A stretch of DNA of 64,000 nucleotides from Borreliella chilensis. Lineage in GTDB: Bacteria > Spirochaetota > Spirochaetia > Borreliales > Borreliaceae. The position numbers were made by a program, and so were the translations under genes. Of the stretch, positions 9,778 to 19,431 are shown piece by piece. The DNA lies in contig CP009910.1 in assembly GCA_000808095.1 (NCBI GenBank), forward strand, positions 372,001-436,000, read 5' to 3'. How positions within the stretch are numbered: position 1 is the first letter of the stretch; every line of letters begins with the position of its first letter. The notes below the pieces were generated by a model. The model ran no database searches, was not told where the DNA came from, and worked only from the letters and a program-made list of their open reading frames with translations.

Positions 9778-10545
9778 TCAATAAAAAATATCTTTTTTAG
9801 AAAAATCATAAATATAATAAAAAACAACAAAAAATAAATTCGAACGAAGCAACCTTGTATGCTTAGAATCTATCCTATTTTTAAATTTATAATATCGATT
9901 TCTAATCTTAATTTTTTTACTTTCAAGCAAATCAAAAGACATTTTCGATTTTTGCAATAAATAATAAAAATAAATAGTAAAAATATCATTTTTTAAAAAA
10001 AACTTATCTAAAAGATTTACCAAATCTTTTAGTTTTAAGTGCTCTTCAAAAGACAACATGCTAAGAGCCTCACAATATTTCACCCACTTATTTCTACTGC
10101 CCTTGTAATTTAAAATCAAACTAAAAGCCTTTTCTTTTTCTCTAAAGCTAATAAGAACAGAATAAAGCTCTATTATCGTTTTATGTCCTAATCTATTGTC
10201 TTTTAAATAAAAATAAAGCTCATCAAGACTTTTCTTATCTTGTTTTATTAAAATAAATCTAAGAAGAATAGATATTTCGAAAATACTTTTAAGCTTCTTA
10301 CGAATCATTTTAAGCTTTAAAAAAGTAAATGTGTCTTCTATTCCATTTAAAATAAAATACAACCTGGAAGAAAAATATTGAGAATAAATAATATTAAAAA
10401 CAATAACTAATAAAAAATAGATTACAAAGAACTGATAATTAAACAAAATAAAGCTTAATTTCATTTGAAATCTTAAAATTACCAAAAAATAAATAAATAA
10501 TCCAAGAAATATAATATTAAAACCTAAGCGTATTTTTTCTACCAT
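9778..10545 (-). CDS. Membrane protein of unknown function
   Basis: A 255-residue protein starting at an ATG. Two hydrophobic segments near the N-terminus (about 9-26 and 33-54) suggest two transmembrane helices, followed by a highly basic cytoplasmic region rich in Lys, Leu and Phe. I recognise no enzymatic motif. The helical, repeat-like pattern of residues 80-215 resembles TPR-like solenoids only loosely. It is the first gene of the run gltX-glyS-tyrS-clpA on this strand, 12 bases upstream of gltX, so it is probably cotranscribed with the synthetases. Confidence 0.75.
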   Translation of the reverse strand: MVEKIRLGFNIIFLGLFIYFLVILRFQMKLSFILFNYQFFVIYFLLVIVFNIIYSQYFSSRLYFILNGIEDTFTFLKLKMIRKKLKSIFEISILLRFILIKQDKKSLDELYFYLKDNRLGHKTIIELYSVLISFREKEKAFSLILNYKGSRNKWVKYCEALSMLSFEEHLKLKDLVNLLDKFFLKNDIFTIYFYYLLQKSKMSFDLLESKKIKIRNRYYKFKNRIDSKHTRLLRSNLFFVVFYYIYDFSKKDIFY

Positions 10546-10609
10546 AAAAATCTCTTCAAAAAAGCTTAATCCAAAAATTGAGATATAATAAATACATTAT
10601 ACTAATAGA

Positions 10610-10638
10610 TGGACAATTAATAAATAATGTGATATACA
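10610..10638 (+). promoter_or_regulatory. Predicted sigma-70 promoter for pdeB-pfs-metK-luxS
   Basis: TGGACA at 10610-10615 and TATACA at 10633-10638 are separated by 17 bases. They would place the transcript start about 25 bases upstream of the pdeB ATG, leaving room for AAGGA at 10660-10664. The spacing is ideal, but the background is AT-rich. Confidence 0.5.
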
Positions 10639-10669
10639 TGGTTAATAGAGCTTAATTTCAAGGAAATAA

Positions 10670-11809
10670 ATGCAAAATTTTGAAAGCATTATCAAAAATA
10701 TAAAAAATTTATCATATTTGATAGACAAAGAATTTTTAGTCTGGCCTGAAAATGCATTTATTGAAGACAAAAATATTGAGCTTATTGAAAAATGGGGCTT
10801 AAAATCATATATTAAAGAGAGAACAAATTTTTTCAGTGATGATTCTGTTAAAAAAGAATATGAAGAAATACATAAAAAATTTAACGAAGAGGCTATCTCT
10901 AGTTATCATGTAATAATAAGCAATTTAGAAGAAATTTATGAAAATTGCAAAAGAAATAAAAAAATCTACTACCAAGATATTACGCCTACTGTAAAAAAAG
11001 TAATAGAGTTTTATAAGAAACACAAAAAAATTTTTATCAAATATTTTAGAATTCCCAAGCTTACTGCAGCCTATCATATCATCCATTCAGTAAATACAGC
11101 AATCTTAACAGTAGCCCTTGGCAATGAAATGGGATTAAACAATTACAAAACAGTAGAACTCTGTAGTGTTGCTCTTTTACATAAAATAGGATTTCTATTC
11201 ATACCCTCAGAAATCAGTGAAAAAAAAGAAACATTAACTGATAAAGAATTAGAAATAATAAAAAAATATCCCATAATAAGTTATCAAGTAGCTTCAACAA
11301 GTAATTTGTCAAGATCAATATGTTTAACCCTTCTAACACATAAAGAAAATCTAGACGGAACAGGCTATCCTAAAGGGCTAACAAGTGAAAACATCAGCAT
11401 AGAATCAAATATAATAGGCGCTGCTAGTGCATACTCTGCTATCATCCTAGATAAAACATACAGAAAATCTTTTAATTCTGGAGCATCTATTATTGAATTA
11501 ATTAAAGATGCGGACAAAAAATTTGACAAAAGAGTTTTAAAGTTAATAATCAGCGCAATATCTTCTTGTCCTATAGACTTTATTGTAGAGCTTAATGACA
11601 ATTCTATAGCCAAAATAATAGATATAGACGATTCTGATCCAAATCTCCCATATATAAACTACATAATAAAAAATGGAAAAGTTGTAGACAAAAATGAGCA
11701 ATCTAACGTTCAATCCGTACCAAATACAGACACAGGAATAAAAAAAATATTAAATCAAAATGAAATAGAAATAATTAAAAATAAATATTCTTTAACAAAA
11801 AATATGTAA
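10670..11809 (+). CDS. pdeB: HD-GYP-type c-di-GMP phosphodiesterase PdeB with altered metal ligands
   Basis: A 379-residue cytosolic protein. Residues 1-130 are a unique helical region and about 135-300 form an HD-GYP domain. Its B. burgdorferi ortholog (BB0374, PdeB) has been reported as a c-di-GMP phosphodiesterase affecting motility. GYP is intact (232-234) within DGTGYPKGL. Several canonical ligands are changed: the HD pair reads His171-Lys172, the later HP is Tyr200-Pro, HHE reads Thr-His-Lys (223-225), and the final Asp is Ser253. There is a good ribosome site (AAGGA). It is the first gene of a probable operon, 23 bases before pfs, so c-di-GMP turnover is linked genetically with the methyl cycle. 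Confidence 0.88.
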   Translation: MQNFESIIKNIKNLSYLIDKEFLVWPENAFIEDKNIELIEKWGLKSYIKERTNFFSDDSVKKEYEEIHKKFNEEAISSYHVIISNLEEIYENCKRNKKIYYQDITPTVKKVIEFYKKHKKIFIKYFRIPKLTAAYHIIHSVNTAILTVALGNEMGLNNYKTVELCSVALLHKIGFLFIPSEISEKKETLTDKELEIIKKYPIISYQVASTSNLSRSICLTLLTHKENLDGTGYPKGLTSENISIESNIIGAASAYSAIILDKTYRKSFNSGASIIELIKDADKKFDKRVLKLIISAISSCPIDFIVELNDNSIAKIIDIDDSDPNLPYINYIIKNGKVVDKNEQSNVQSVPNTDTGIKKILNQNEIEIIKNKYSLTKNM

Positions 11810-11832
11810 AAACACGTAAAAGGAGAAACAGC

Positions 11833-12546
11833 ATGATTTTGATCATATCAGCTATGCAAGAAGAATCAGAAGAAATAAATAAAATGATTGATAATAAAGA
11901 AGAAGTTGTATTAAACAGCTGCTTAGAAAATAAAAGAATTTATAAAGGGAAAATTTCGGGAAAAGATGTAATATCTTTAACTACAGGAATTGGAAAAGTT
12001 AACGCAGCAACTTGGAGTAGTCAAATTATATCTAAATACAAAATTACTCATATAATAAATTCTGGAAGTTCTGGTGGAATAAAAGAAAACTCTAACCTTA
12101 AAATATCAGATATCATAGTATCCTCAGAAGCAGCATACTATGACTTTGATTTAACCAAATTTGGACATAAAATAGGACAAGTCCCTAATTTACCACAAAA
12201 GTTTAAAGCAGATGAAGATCTGTTGAAAAAAGTTGCCGATATTGTTGAAAGCAAGCTTTTAAACATCGATATCCATATTGGCTTAATACTAACAGGAGAT
12301 CAATTTGTTGACAATGAAAAAAATCTTGAGACAATCAAAAAAAATTTCAAAGATGCTTTAGCTGTAGATATGGAAGGAGCCGCAATAGCTCAAGTAGCCC
12401 ACATGTTTAAAATACCATTCATAATAATCCGTTCAATTTCTGATTTACCAAACAGTAAAGATAACCATATAGACTTTAATAAATTTTTACAAACATCATC
12501 AATAAACTCTAGCAAAATGACAAAGGAGCTTATTAGGCTAATATGA
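11833..12546 (+). CDS. pfs: 5'-methylthioadenosine/S-adenosylhomocysteine nucleosidase
   Basis: A 237-residue enzyme that cleaves the glycosidic bond of S-adenosylhomocysteine and methylthioadenosine, supplying S-ribosylhomocysteine to LuxS. PNP/UDP-family motifs are present: ISAMQEE at the N-terminus, [29 protein letters not shown] (substrate Glu) and RSISDLPN (catalytic Asp). There is no signal peptide, so it is cytosolic, unlike other Borrelia Pfs paralogs reported as exported. AGGAG lies upstream of ATG. The last codons overlap the metK start (ATGA). Confidence 0.95.
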   Translation: MILIISAMQEESEEINKMIDNKEEVVLNSCLENKRIYKGKISGKDVISLTTGIGKVNAATWSSQIISKYKITHIINSGSSGGIKENSNLKISDIIVSSEAAYYDFDLTKFGHKIGQVPNLPQKFKADEDLLKKVADIVESKLLNIDIHIGLILTGDQFVDNEKNLETIKKNFKDALAVDMEGAAIAQVAHMFKIPFIIIRSISDLPNSKDNHIDFNKFLQTSSINSSKMTKELIRLI

Positions 12547-13721
12547 ATAAAATAATAGCAGCTAACCAAACTTCAACTTCCGAAGCTGTATCTGAAGGGC
12601 ATCCAGATAAAATTGCAGATCAAATTTCTGATGCTATTCTTGATGAAATACTAAAAATAGATAAAAATGCACAAGTAGCTTGCGAGGTCATAATTGCACA
12701 AAATTTAGTAGTAATAGCAGGAGAAATAAATAGTCCTGTAAAAAAAAATATAGATATAAAAGAAATTGCTAAAAACATCATTAAAGACATAGGCTATACA
12801 AATATTGATTATGGACTTGATTACAAAACAATAACGGTAATAGACGTTATTGGCAATCAATCAAGCGACATTATAAGCGCAATTAAAAAAAAAGGATCTA
12901 CTACCCTTGGAGCCGGTGATCAGGGAATAATATTTGGATATGCCTGCGATGAAACAAAAAATTTTCTACCTGCTCCTTACGAACTTGCCAACTCAATTCT
13001 AAAAAAAGCTAGCAATCTTAGAAAATCAGGAGCAATAGAATGGTTGAGACCCGACTCAAAATCTCAAGTTACAATAGAATATGATAAAAACAGAAAACCT
13101 GTAAAGATAAAAAATATTATAGTCTCTCACCAGCACCATCCAAACATCTCCCAAAAGCTAATAAGACAAACAATAATTGAAGAAATTATTAAGCCTACCA
13201 TTCAAGACAAATCAATGCTTGATGAAAATACTACTTATTACATTAATCCTTCTGGAAATTTTGTAATTGGAGGGCCTACTGGAGACACGGGCCTTACAGG
13301 AAGAAAAATTATTGCTGATAGTTATGGAGGATTTGCAAGACACGGGGGAGGAGCATATAGCGGAAAAGACGCCACAAAAGTAGATAGATCGGCCGCCTAC
13401 ATGGCAAGATATATTGCAAAAAATATGGTAGCAGCCGGGATTTCTAAAGAATTTGAACTACAGCTTGCATATGCAATCGGAATTGAAAACCCAATATCTA
13501 TTCAAATAACTGCAGGAATAAACGATCCCAAATATGCAAACAAAATACTAAATTTCATTATCAATAACTTTGATTTAACTCCCAATGGTATAATTGAAAA
13601 ATTAAAACTAAAACAACCCATATATCTTAAAACTTGCACTTACGGCCATTTTGGAAAAAATGAATTTGAGTGGGAAAAACTAGATTTTGTAAAAAAAATA
13701 CAAACGGTACTAAAAAAATGA
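12543..13721 (+). CDS. metK: S-adenosylmethionine synthetase
   Basis: A 392-residue enzyme making S-adenosylmethionine from methionine and ATP. Family motifs are intact: [15 protein letters not shown] near the N-terminus, [12 protein letters not shown], the loop [12 protein letters not shown], and [18 protein letters not shown]. Start and stop both overlap the neighbouring genes by ATGA, giving tight translational coupling of pfs, metK and luxS. Confidence 0.98.
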   Translation: MNKIIAANQTSTSEAVSEGHPDKIADQISDAILDEILKIDKNAQVACEVIIAQNLVVIAGEINSPVKKNIDIKEIAKNIIKDIGYTNIDYGLDYKTITVIDVIGNQSSDIISAIKKKGSTTLGAGDQGIIFGYACDETKNFLPAPYELANSILKKASNLRKSGAIEWLRPDSKSQVTIEYDKNRKPVKIKNIIVSHQHHPNISQKLIRQTIIEEIIKPTIQDKSMLDENTTYYINPSGNFVIGGPTGDTGLTGRKIIADSYGGFARHGGGAYSGKDATKVDRSAAYMARYIAKNMVAAGISKEFELQLAYAIGIENPISIQITAGINDPKYANKILNFIINNFDLTPNGIIEKLKLKQPIYLKTCTYGHFGKNEFEWEKLDFVKKIQTVLKK

Positions 13722-14191
13722 AAAAAATAACAAGCTTTACAGTAGATCATGCAAAATTAAAACCTGGAATATATGTCTCAAGAAAAGATATCTTTGAAAA
13801 TGTAATATTTACTACAATAGACATTAGAATCAAAGCTCCTAACATTGAACCAATCATCGAAAACGCGGCAATACACACAATAGAGCACATAGGAGCAACT
13901 TTACTTAGAAATAATGAAGTTTGGGCTGAAAAAATAGTATATTTTGGTCCAATGGGCTGCAGAACTGGTTTTTACTTAGTGATTTTTGGAAACTATGAAA
14001 GCGAAGATCTTGTTGACTTAATATCATGGCTTTTTTCCGAAATTATAAACTTTTCAGAACCTATTCCAGGTGCAAGCCACAAAGAATGTGGAAATTACAA
14101 AGAACACAACCTTGATATGGCTAAATATGAATCTGCTAAATACTTACAAATATTAAACAATATTAAAGAAGAAAATCTAAAATATCCCTAG
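13718..14191 (+). CDS. luxS: S-ribosylhomocysteine lyase
   Basis: A 157-residue zinc/iron enzyme that converts S-ribosylhomocysteine to homocysteine and the AI-2 precursor DPD. Metal ligands are His53 and His57 (HTIEH) and Cys124 ([10 protein letters not shown]). Catalytic Cys81 lies in [11 protein letters not shown] place the start at the ATG overlapping the metK stop; a longer in-frame start 48 bases earlier would run inside metK and adds a non-conserved tail. It is the last gene of the pdeB-pfs-metK-luxS run. I see no clear terminator between it and the convergent neighbour. Confidence 0.97.
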   Translation: MKKITSFTVDHAKLKPGIYVSRKDIFENVIFTTIDIRIKAPNIEPIIENAAIHTIEHIGATLLRNNEVWAEKIVYFGPMGCRTGFYLVIFGNYESEDLVDLISWLFSEIINFSEPIPGASHKECGNYKEHNLDMAKYESAKYLQILNNIKEENLKYP

Positions 14192-14201
14192 ATCATAAAA
14201 T

Positions 14202-14864
14202 TTACAAAATAGAAAGTATCTCTTTGTCATTTTCTGTTGCTACATCAAACTGAAAAATAAAGCCTAGAGTTACTTTATGCATCTGATTTAAAAGTAAAAG
14301 CCTGTTGTAAAAAATTGGAGAAGCTGAATATTCCAAAAAGATAAACTCTATATTAATTCTAGCTCCAATATCTACACCAAAAAAAACATTATTCAGCAAT
14401 GTCCAACCATTTGAATCTATGAAATAAGTTTTTGCCCCAATATATGAAAATTTTAAGCCTGTAAAAAAGATTAAACTAAACATTGGGGTATAGGGTAAAA
14501 AGAAATAATTGCCATACATTCTCACTGAAACTGAAACATCTTTTACTATAAAATAATTTGAAGGATACTTCCAATATGTTTGATTATCCAACATAAACAT
14601 AATCTCTTTAGCATAAGAAGTATAGCTTGGCAAAAATTTAATATCTAAATTAAATTCTCCACCAAATGCAAAATTTTGAGAAACATTAACACCAAGACCA
14701 CTAAAAAATTGATACTTGAGTCTTTCATAAAAAAATAAATCTTTAGTGAAATTATCAACTCCAACTCCAACTCCATTGTATACATTAAGATAGCCAGGAA
14801 CTCCTGAATAAATTTTTAATACACTAAACATAAAAACAAAAAAGAAAAAAAAGTTTCTTCTCAT
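14202..14864 (-). CDS. Exported protein, possible outer-membrane barrel
   Basis: A 220-residue protein with an N-terminal signal peptide (MRRNFFFFFVFMFSVLKIYSG). It is followed by aromatic, alternating hydrophobic/polar strands such as VSVSVRMYGNYFF and RINIEFIFLEYS that suggest a small beta-barrel or periplasmic beta protein. There is no lipobox cysteine. I recognise no family. It is convergent with luxS (10 bases apart) and about 26 bases downstream of the HIT gene, so it may be the tail of that transcript. Confidence 0.7.
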   Translation of the reverse strand: MRRNFFFFFVFMFSVLKIYSGVPGYLNVYNGVGVGVDNFTKDLFFYERLKYQFFSGLGVNVSQNFAFGGEFNLDIKFLPSYTSYAKEIMFMLDNQTYWKYPSNYFIVKDVSVSVRMYGNYFFLPYTPMFSLIFFTGLKFSYIGAKTYFIDSNGWTLLNNVFFGVDIGARINIEFIFLEYSASPIFYNRLLLLNQMHKVTLGFIFQFDVATENDKEILSIL

Positions 14865-14890
14865 AAAAAATCCCTTTTGGCTAAATAAAC

Positions 14891-15310
14891 TTAAATGTTC
14901 ATACTTATTTGAATAGACAACTGTTTAAATTTTTCAACTTCAAGGTTAAGCTTGTCACTTCTTTTAAAAACAAAACCATCATTTTTAAATCTTGGAATTA
15001 CATGAAAATGGGTATGAAAAACCTCTTGCCCAGCATCAGCCCCTAAAGAAGAATGAATATTTATTCCGCTACAAATGCTTAAATTCATTTTTTTTAAAGC
15101 ATTTGAAATTTTTTTACAGACTTTTAAAACTCTCTGATTAAATTTATCATCCATGCTCAATAAATTCTCGCTATGCTCTTTAGGAATAACAAGAGTATGA
15201 CCAACGCTTAAAGGATTAATATCTAAGAATGCTAAAACTAAATCATCCTCATAAACTTTATAACAAGGAAGCTCTTTCTTTATTATTTTACAAAAAATAC
15301 AATTATACAT
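14891..15310 (-). CDS. HIT-family nucleotide hydrolase
   Basis: A 139-residue histidine-triad protein, expected to hydrolyse nucleoside phosphoramidates or adenylated compounds in the cytosol. The signature HTHFHVIPR (99-107) holds the catalytic triad. CIFCKII at 4-10 and HTLVIPKEH are also typical of Hint-type members. The old name pkcI (protein kinase C inhibitor) for such genes comes from homology and is misleading. It lies 50 bases downstream of mgtE. Confidence 0.95.
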   Translation of the reverse strand: MYNCIFCKIIKKELPCYKVYEDDLVLAFLDINPLSVGHTLVIPKEHSENLLSMDDKFNQRVLKVCKKISNALKKMNLSICSGINIHSSLGADAGQEVFHTHFHVIPRFKNDGFVFKRSDKLNLEVEKFKQLSIQISMNI

Positions 15311-15360
15311 TAAAAATATCCTATTATAAAAAAATAGAAATTAACATATTTAAATGAAAT

Positions 15361-16725
15361 TCAAACAGCATAACTAACCAAAACCCATTTTGCTATATTA
15401 AAATAAGCTATCAAAGTAATAGCATCTGCAATCGTAGTAATCAAAGGACCTGCCATAAGTGCCGGATCCAATTTAAAAATTTTAGCAACAATGGGTAAAA
15501 GACCTCCCAATATCTTTGCTACTGTCAAACTTACCATCAAGCAAGCTGAAACTACAAAAGCTATTTTCAGTTTATCAGAATGTTGTGGAGCCACAAAAAA
15601 TACAATTCTTAAAAAATTAACACTAGCAAGAATTGCTCCCACAAGAATACTAACACATATTTCCTTTAAAAAAACTTTAAAAAAATCTTTTATTTTGACA
15701 GTACCAAGAGCAAGTTCACGAATTATTAATGCGGATGCCTGAGAACCAGCATTACCTGAAGTGTCCATTAAAAGGGGAATAAAACTAGCCAAAATTACTA
15801 AAGACAACATTAAATTTTGATAACTTGAAATTATTGTTGCTGTAAAAGTAGAAGATACCATAAGAACTAAAAGCCAAATTATCCTATTTTTAGTCATAAC
15901 CAAAATAGACGTATCAAGATACGATGTATCCAAAGGTTTAACAGCAGCAATCATTTGAAAATCTTCAGTATTCACAGATTGAATAACCTCTAAAATATCA
16001 TCAATAATAATGACCCCTATCATTCTTCCTTCATTATCAACAACAGGAACACTAGTAATATCATACTTTTGAAAAAGAAGCGCAACATCTTCTTTCTCAT
16101 CGTTAACCCTTACAATATAAAATCCACTATTTCTCATTATTGATGAAAGAATAACGTCATCTTTAGCTAATATTAAATCCTCAATTTTTATAACTCCTTT
16201 TAAATGCTTTTCATCATCTGTAATATAATAAGTGTAAATATCTTCTTTGGTTTTAGCCACTCTTCTAATATAGTCAAGAGCTTGCCCAACAGTATAATCT
16301 TCTTTAAGCTCAACATACTCAATTGTTACAATTGAACCGGCAGAATCATCACTGTAAGACAAAAATTTATTAATAATCTCTCTATTCTCTTCTGTAGAAC
16401 TTGCTAAAAATCTCTGAACAACATTTGCAGGAACTTCTTCTAAAAGATCAATAACATCATCAAGATTTAGCTCATCAATCATTTCGCTTATTTCTTTATT
16501 TGTAAAAGAATTTGCTAATTTGTTTTTCGTAGATTGGTCAAAATTAGAAAAAGTTTCAACTGCTATTTTCTTGGGTAAAAATCTGTAGAGTAAAATCAAT
16601 TCAGACCCATTAAGTCTTTTAAGAGCCTCAGAAATATCAAAAGAATCGTGCTTTAAAAATTTTTCTTTAATTTTAGAATAACTCTTCTGTTTAAGAAAAA
16701 TTCTCAATTCATCAATATCTATCAT
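15361..16725 (-). CDS. mgtE: Magnesium transporter MgtE
   Basis: A 454-residue inner-membrane Mg2+ channel. Domains in order: helical MgtE N-domain (about 5-130) with the DLLEEVP motif, a pair of CBS domains (about 135-255) that sense cytosolic Mg2+, a linker helix, and five transmembrane helices from about residue 283. The pore signature DTSGNAGSQAS is in the second half. Length matches the family. The 53-base gap to the treA-like gene upstream leaves cotranscription possible. Confidence 0.95.
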   Translation of the reverse strand: MIDIDELRIFLKQKSYSKIKEKFLKHDSFDISEALKRLNGSELILLYRFLPKKIAVETFSNFDQSTKNKLANSFTNKEISEMIDELNLDDVIDLLEEVPANVVQRFLASSTEENREIINKFLSYSDDSAGSIVTIEYVELKEDYTVGQALDYIRRVAKTKEDIYTYYITDDEKHLKGVIKIEDLILAKDDVILSSIMRNSGFYIVRVNDEKEDVALLFQKYDITSVPVVDNEGRMIGVIIIDDILEVIQSVNTEDFQMIAAVKPLDTSYLDTSILVMTKNRIIWLLVLMVSSTFTATIISSYQNLMLSLVILASFIPLLMDTSGNAGSQASALIIRELALGTVKIKDFFKVFLKEICVSILVGAILASVNFLRIVFFVAPQHSDKLKIAFVVSACLMVSLTVAKILGGLLPIVAKIFKLDPALMAGPLITTIADAITLIAYFNIAKWVLVSYAV

Positions 16726-16778
16726 TAAAAGGCCTCCAAAAGTTTAAATTTTACAAGACATTTAATGAATCTAATTCA

Positions 16779-18203
16779 TCAAAGCTTATCTAACAACATA
16801 GAACATCTTCCTGAAGGAATAGGAAGGGTTTTTTCTTTTTTATTTAATATATTTATTGTAAAATAATAAAGTTTCTCAGATTCCATTTTTATTTCCCAAC
16901 CTCTTTTCCCTTTATTGCAAATTATTGTAGTTTGATTCTTTTTAAGAGATAAGCTTTCTATTCCCATAATCTCAAGAGTGGGTATATTCCAGTATACAGT
17001 TTTATCAGGCAAACTAATTGTAAGTCCAATAATATTTTCTATCATCAAACTAATGCTAAAAAGTGCAAGATAACAAATAAGATCTCTTTCTGTATAAGTT
17101 TTTTTATTAGAATCAAAATATGCAGGTCCTTCTTGCATAGGCTTATAAGCTTCCCAAATGTGGCCTTTAATTTTATTAAAAGGCATTAAAGTATCTAATA
17201 TATAATATAAATGCCTTATAGTAAATTCTCTTGCAATATTTGCACGACCACAATATTCAAGACCTTTGATTACAAAAAAATTCATGTAAGTGTAAACTGA
17301 ACCATAATACCCATTACCACATTCACTAAACCCCGGCTCACTCACAGAAAGCGTTGGAAAAGGATTTGGAGTACCAAAATGCTTATTACTTTTTAAGTAA
17401 AAAAGCATTCTCTCTATTCTGTCTTCACTGGGAATCTCAGAAAGCATTGGGAAAAAACCCACTATTGTCTTAATTTCAAGAATATTTTCATTAACATCAA
17501 GATCATAATAAAATCCATCTTTTTCACTCCACATTAAAGAATTAATTTTAGCCTTAAGAGAAAAAAATCGTTTTTTATATTCAAGCGACAAATTTTTATC
17601 ATTTAGAATGTCTGCTAATTTAGAAATACAATATGCACTATGAACTTGTAATGAATTAAAATCTACAGGATAGTATGCATCTACTCTTGGAGAGTTTTTA
17701 TAAAAAATTTTATTTACATCAATTGAATAAAGACCATTTCCCTTTAAAAATTTGCTCTCTATCCATTTATAATACTTATCAAGAATTGGCAAAACTTCAG
17801 AAATTCTCTTTTTATTCCCTGTTTTATGATATAAATTATATTCAGCCCACGCAAAAATAGGAAATCCAATATTCTCTTCATTCTCATCAAGATCAATAAT
17901 AGTATTTTGATTGTCGTACCTAGCCCTGATTGCACCAGATTCTTCCTGCAATTGATAAAATTTATCAATTGCAGATGTAGATGAATATTCCCCATTGCTA
18001 TAAACAAGAAAAAAGCTTGACATACAAGCTTGCATCTGATCTATATAATTACAATTTTCTGAATAATAATTTTTATCTTTTTTACTTTTATCAGAAACTT
18101 TTTGAAAAATAATCTTATCTTGAATCCAAGACAAACTTTTGTTATAAATATCAATAAAGTCTTGATCATAATAGTAAATTTTGGGAAACATTTTTTTATT
18201 CAA
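16779..18203 (-). CDS. treA: (alpha/alpha)6-barrel glycosidase, annotated as trehalase in relatives
   Basis: A 474-residue protein with the repeated helical pattern of GH37/GH63/GH15-like (alpha/alpha)6 barrels, for example AYCISKLADIL, MWSEKDGFYYD, GYYGSVYTYMNFFVIKGL and GHIWEAYKP. Borrelia orthologs are called trehalase, but I do not see the two classical GH37 signatures (PGGRFxExYxWDxY and QWDxPxxWxP), so the substrate is uncertain. There is no signal peptide. The start is a TTG with GAGGA eight bases upstream; the ATG 12 bases later has no ribosome site. Confidence 0.75.
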   Translation of the reverse strand: MNKKMFPKIYYYDQDFIDIYNKSLSWIQDKIIFQKVSDKSKKDKNYYSENCNYIDQMQACMSSFFLVYSNGEYSSTSAIDKFYQLQEESGAIRARYDNQNTIIDLDENEENIGFPIFAWAEYNLYHKTGNKKRISEVLPILDKYYKWIESKFLKGNGLYSIDVNKIFYKNSPRVDAYYPVDFNSLQVHSAYCISKLADILNDKNLSLEYKKRFFSLKAKINSLMWSEKDGFYYDLDVNENILEIKTIVGFFPMLSEIPSEDRIERMLFYLKSNKHFGTPNPFPTLSVSEPGFSECGNGYYGSVYTYMNFFVIKGLEYCGRANIAREFTIRHLYYILDTLMPFNKIKGHIWEAYKPMQEGPAYFDSNKKTYTERDLICYLALFSISLMIENIIGLTISLPDKTVYWNIPTLEIMGIESLSLKKNQTTIICNKGKRGWEIKMESEKLYYFTINILNKKEKTLPIPSGRCSMLLDKL

Positions 18204-18316
18204 TGCTAAAATCCTCTAAAACAATAGAAATATACTTCTACTTATTATAACACAATAAATGCAACATAATTAAAAAATTAAAAACTAGAAAATTAAAATC
18301 TTTTTATCTGGAAAGC

Positions 18317-19342
18317 CTACAGCTTTAATACTTGCTCTATAAAAATCTCATATCCTTCCTGATTATAAGGAACAACAATCTCTTTATTGATTATTTTCCT
18401 TTCAAGAACTCTTATGTACTCAAATTCATCTGCATTGGATAAACCAACAACACCCTCTCTTAATCCCATTTGAACAACCCTACCACCTTCCCAAACGCTA
18501 TTATTCTCAAGATATTCACTAGTAATCAAGTATAACGCGTCACCAATGTTTTTAATAACAGAAGTAATAAAATTTTTAGGAGCAAGATGGGATTGATCTT
18601 GATCAGCTCCAATAACATAGTAACCATCGCCAAGTCCTTTTGCAGCCTCAATAACACCGACTCCTGTCAAACCGGCTGCAAAGTGAATTATATCTACTCC
18701 TTGAGAATACATTTTATCAGCCATCACTCTACCAATACCAATATCAGTAAACGAATTAGAGTATTCACTTACAATCTCTATACCTTTATTAGCATACTTT
18801 GCACCAGCTTCATAACCATAACGAAATGCATCTACTATGTCTCCTTTTACTCCTCCTATAAAACCTATTTTTCCAGAAACACTCTTTTTAGCCGCAATAT
18901 AGCCAGCCAAAAAAGCGCCTTGCTCTATTCTAAAAACAACAGCAATCAAATTTTTAGGAATCCGCACATCACCACTATAAACAGGATCTATTATTCCGTA
19001 ACTAATTTTTGGATTCTCTAACGGAACAGATAAAGAAACATCTGTAAGCATATACCCTACAAGCCAAATCAAATTTGAACCATTCATTTTTAAATTATCA
19101 AGATCTGAAACATAGCTAGAATAAACTCCAGAAGCAGCCTTAGAAAAAACTTTTTCAATTCTTTCTGGGAAATCCTTTTCCAAACGCAATAAAGCCTTAT
19201 TAGCAGTCGAATTAAAAGATTCATCATCAAGAATACCATCTACCAACATAGATATCTTGATTTTACTCGAACTAGATTCTATTTCATTCTCATTAAAACA
19301 AGAAATAAATAAAATGCTGAAAATAAAAATTACAATTCCCAT
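18317..19342 (-). CDS. bmpB: Basic membrane protein B, PnrA-like lipoprotein
   Basis: A 341-residue lipoprotein of the Bmp/PnrA family, substrate-binding proteins for purine nucleosides. The signal sequence ends in a lipobox at Cys15 (LFISC). Family motifs include [51 protein letters not shown] and AADQDQS-type GADQDQSHLAPKNF. I chose the ATG at 19340-19342 with GGAG upstream; a TTG 30 bases earlier overlaps that ribosome site and disrupts the signal peptide. It is the last gene of the bmp cluster, separated from bmpA by a palindrome. Confidence 0.94.
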   Translation of the reverse strand: MGIVIFIFSILFISCFNENEIESSSSKIKISMLVDGILDDESFNSTANKALLRLEKDFPERIEKVFSKAASGVYSSYVSDLDNLKMNGSNLIWLVGYMLTDVSLSVPLENPKISYGIIDPVYSGDVRIPKNLIAVVFRIEQGAFLAGYIAAKKSVSGKIGFIGGVKGDIVDAFRYGYEAGAKYANKGIEIVSEYSNSFTDIGIGRVMADKMYSQGVDIIHFAAGLTGVGVIEAAKGLGDGYYVIGADQDQSHLAPKNFITSVIKNIGDALYLITSEYLENNSVWEGGRVVQMGLREGVVGLSNADEFEYIRVLERKIINKEIVVPYNQEGYEIFIEQVLKL

Positions 19343-19384
19343 ACAAAACGTTTCTCCATTTTTATCATTCAAACAAAATAAATA

Positions 19385-19410
19385 TGTATTTTTAAATATT
19401 TAAAAATACA
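19385..19410. repeat. 26-bp perfect palindrome between bmpA and bmpB
   Basis: The half-site TGTATTTTTAAAT is followed directly by its exact reverse complement. It sits in the 89-base gap, just upstream of the bmpB ribosome site and 22 bases after the bmpA stop. It may be an RNA hairpin that reduces read-through or stabilises the bmpA mRNA end, or an operator. It has no GC-rich core and no clean U-run, so it is not a standard terminator. Confidence 0.6.
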
Positions 19411-19431
19411 ACATAGAAATTGATTCTTTAT

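Noticed and set aside
13670-13717. Longer luxS start inside metK
   Set aside because: The extra 16 residues are out-of-frame metK sequence; LuxS proteins begin at the ATG that overlaps the metK stop.
18587-19021. Plus-strand open frame of 144 codons opposite bmpB
   Set aside because: Antisense to a gene with clear family motifs; similar shadows occur opposite bmpA.
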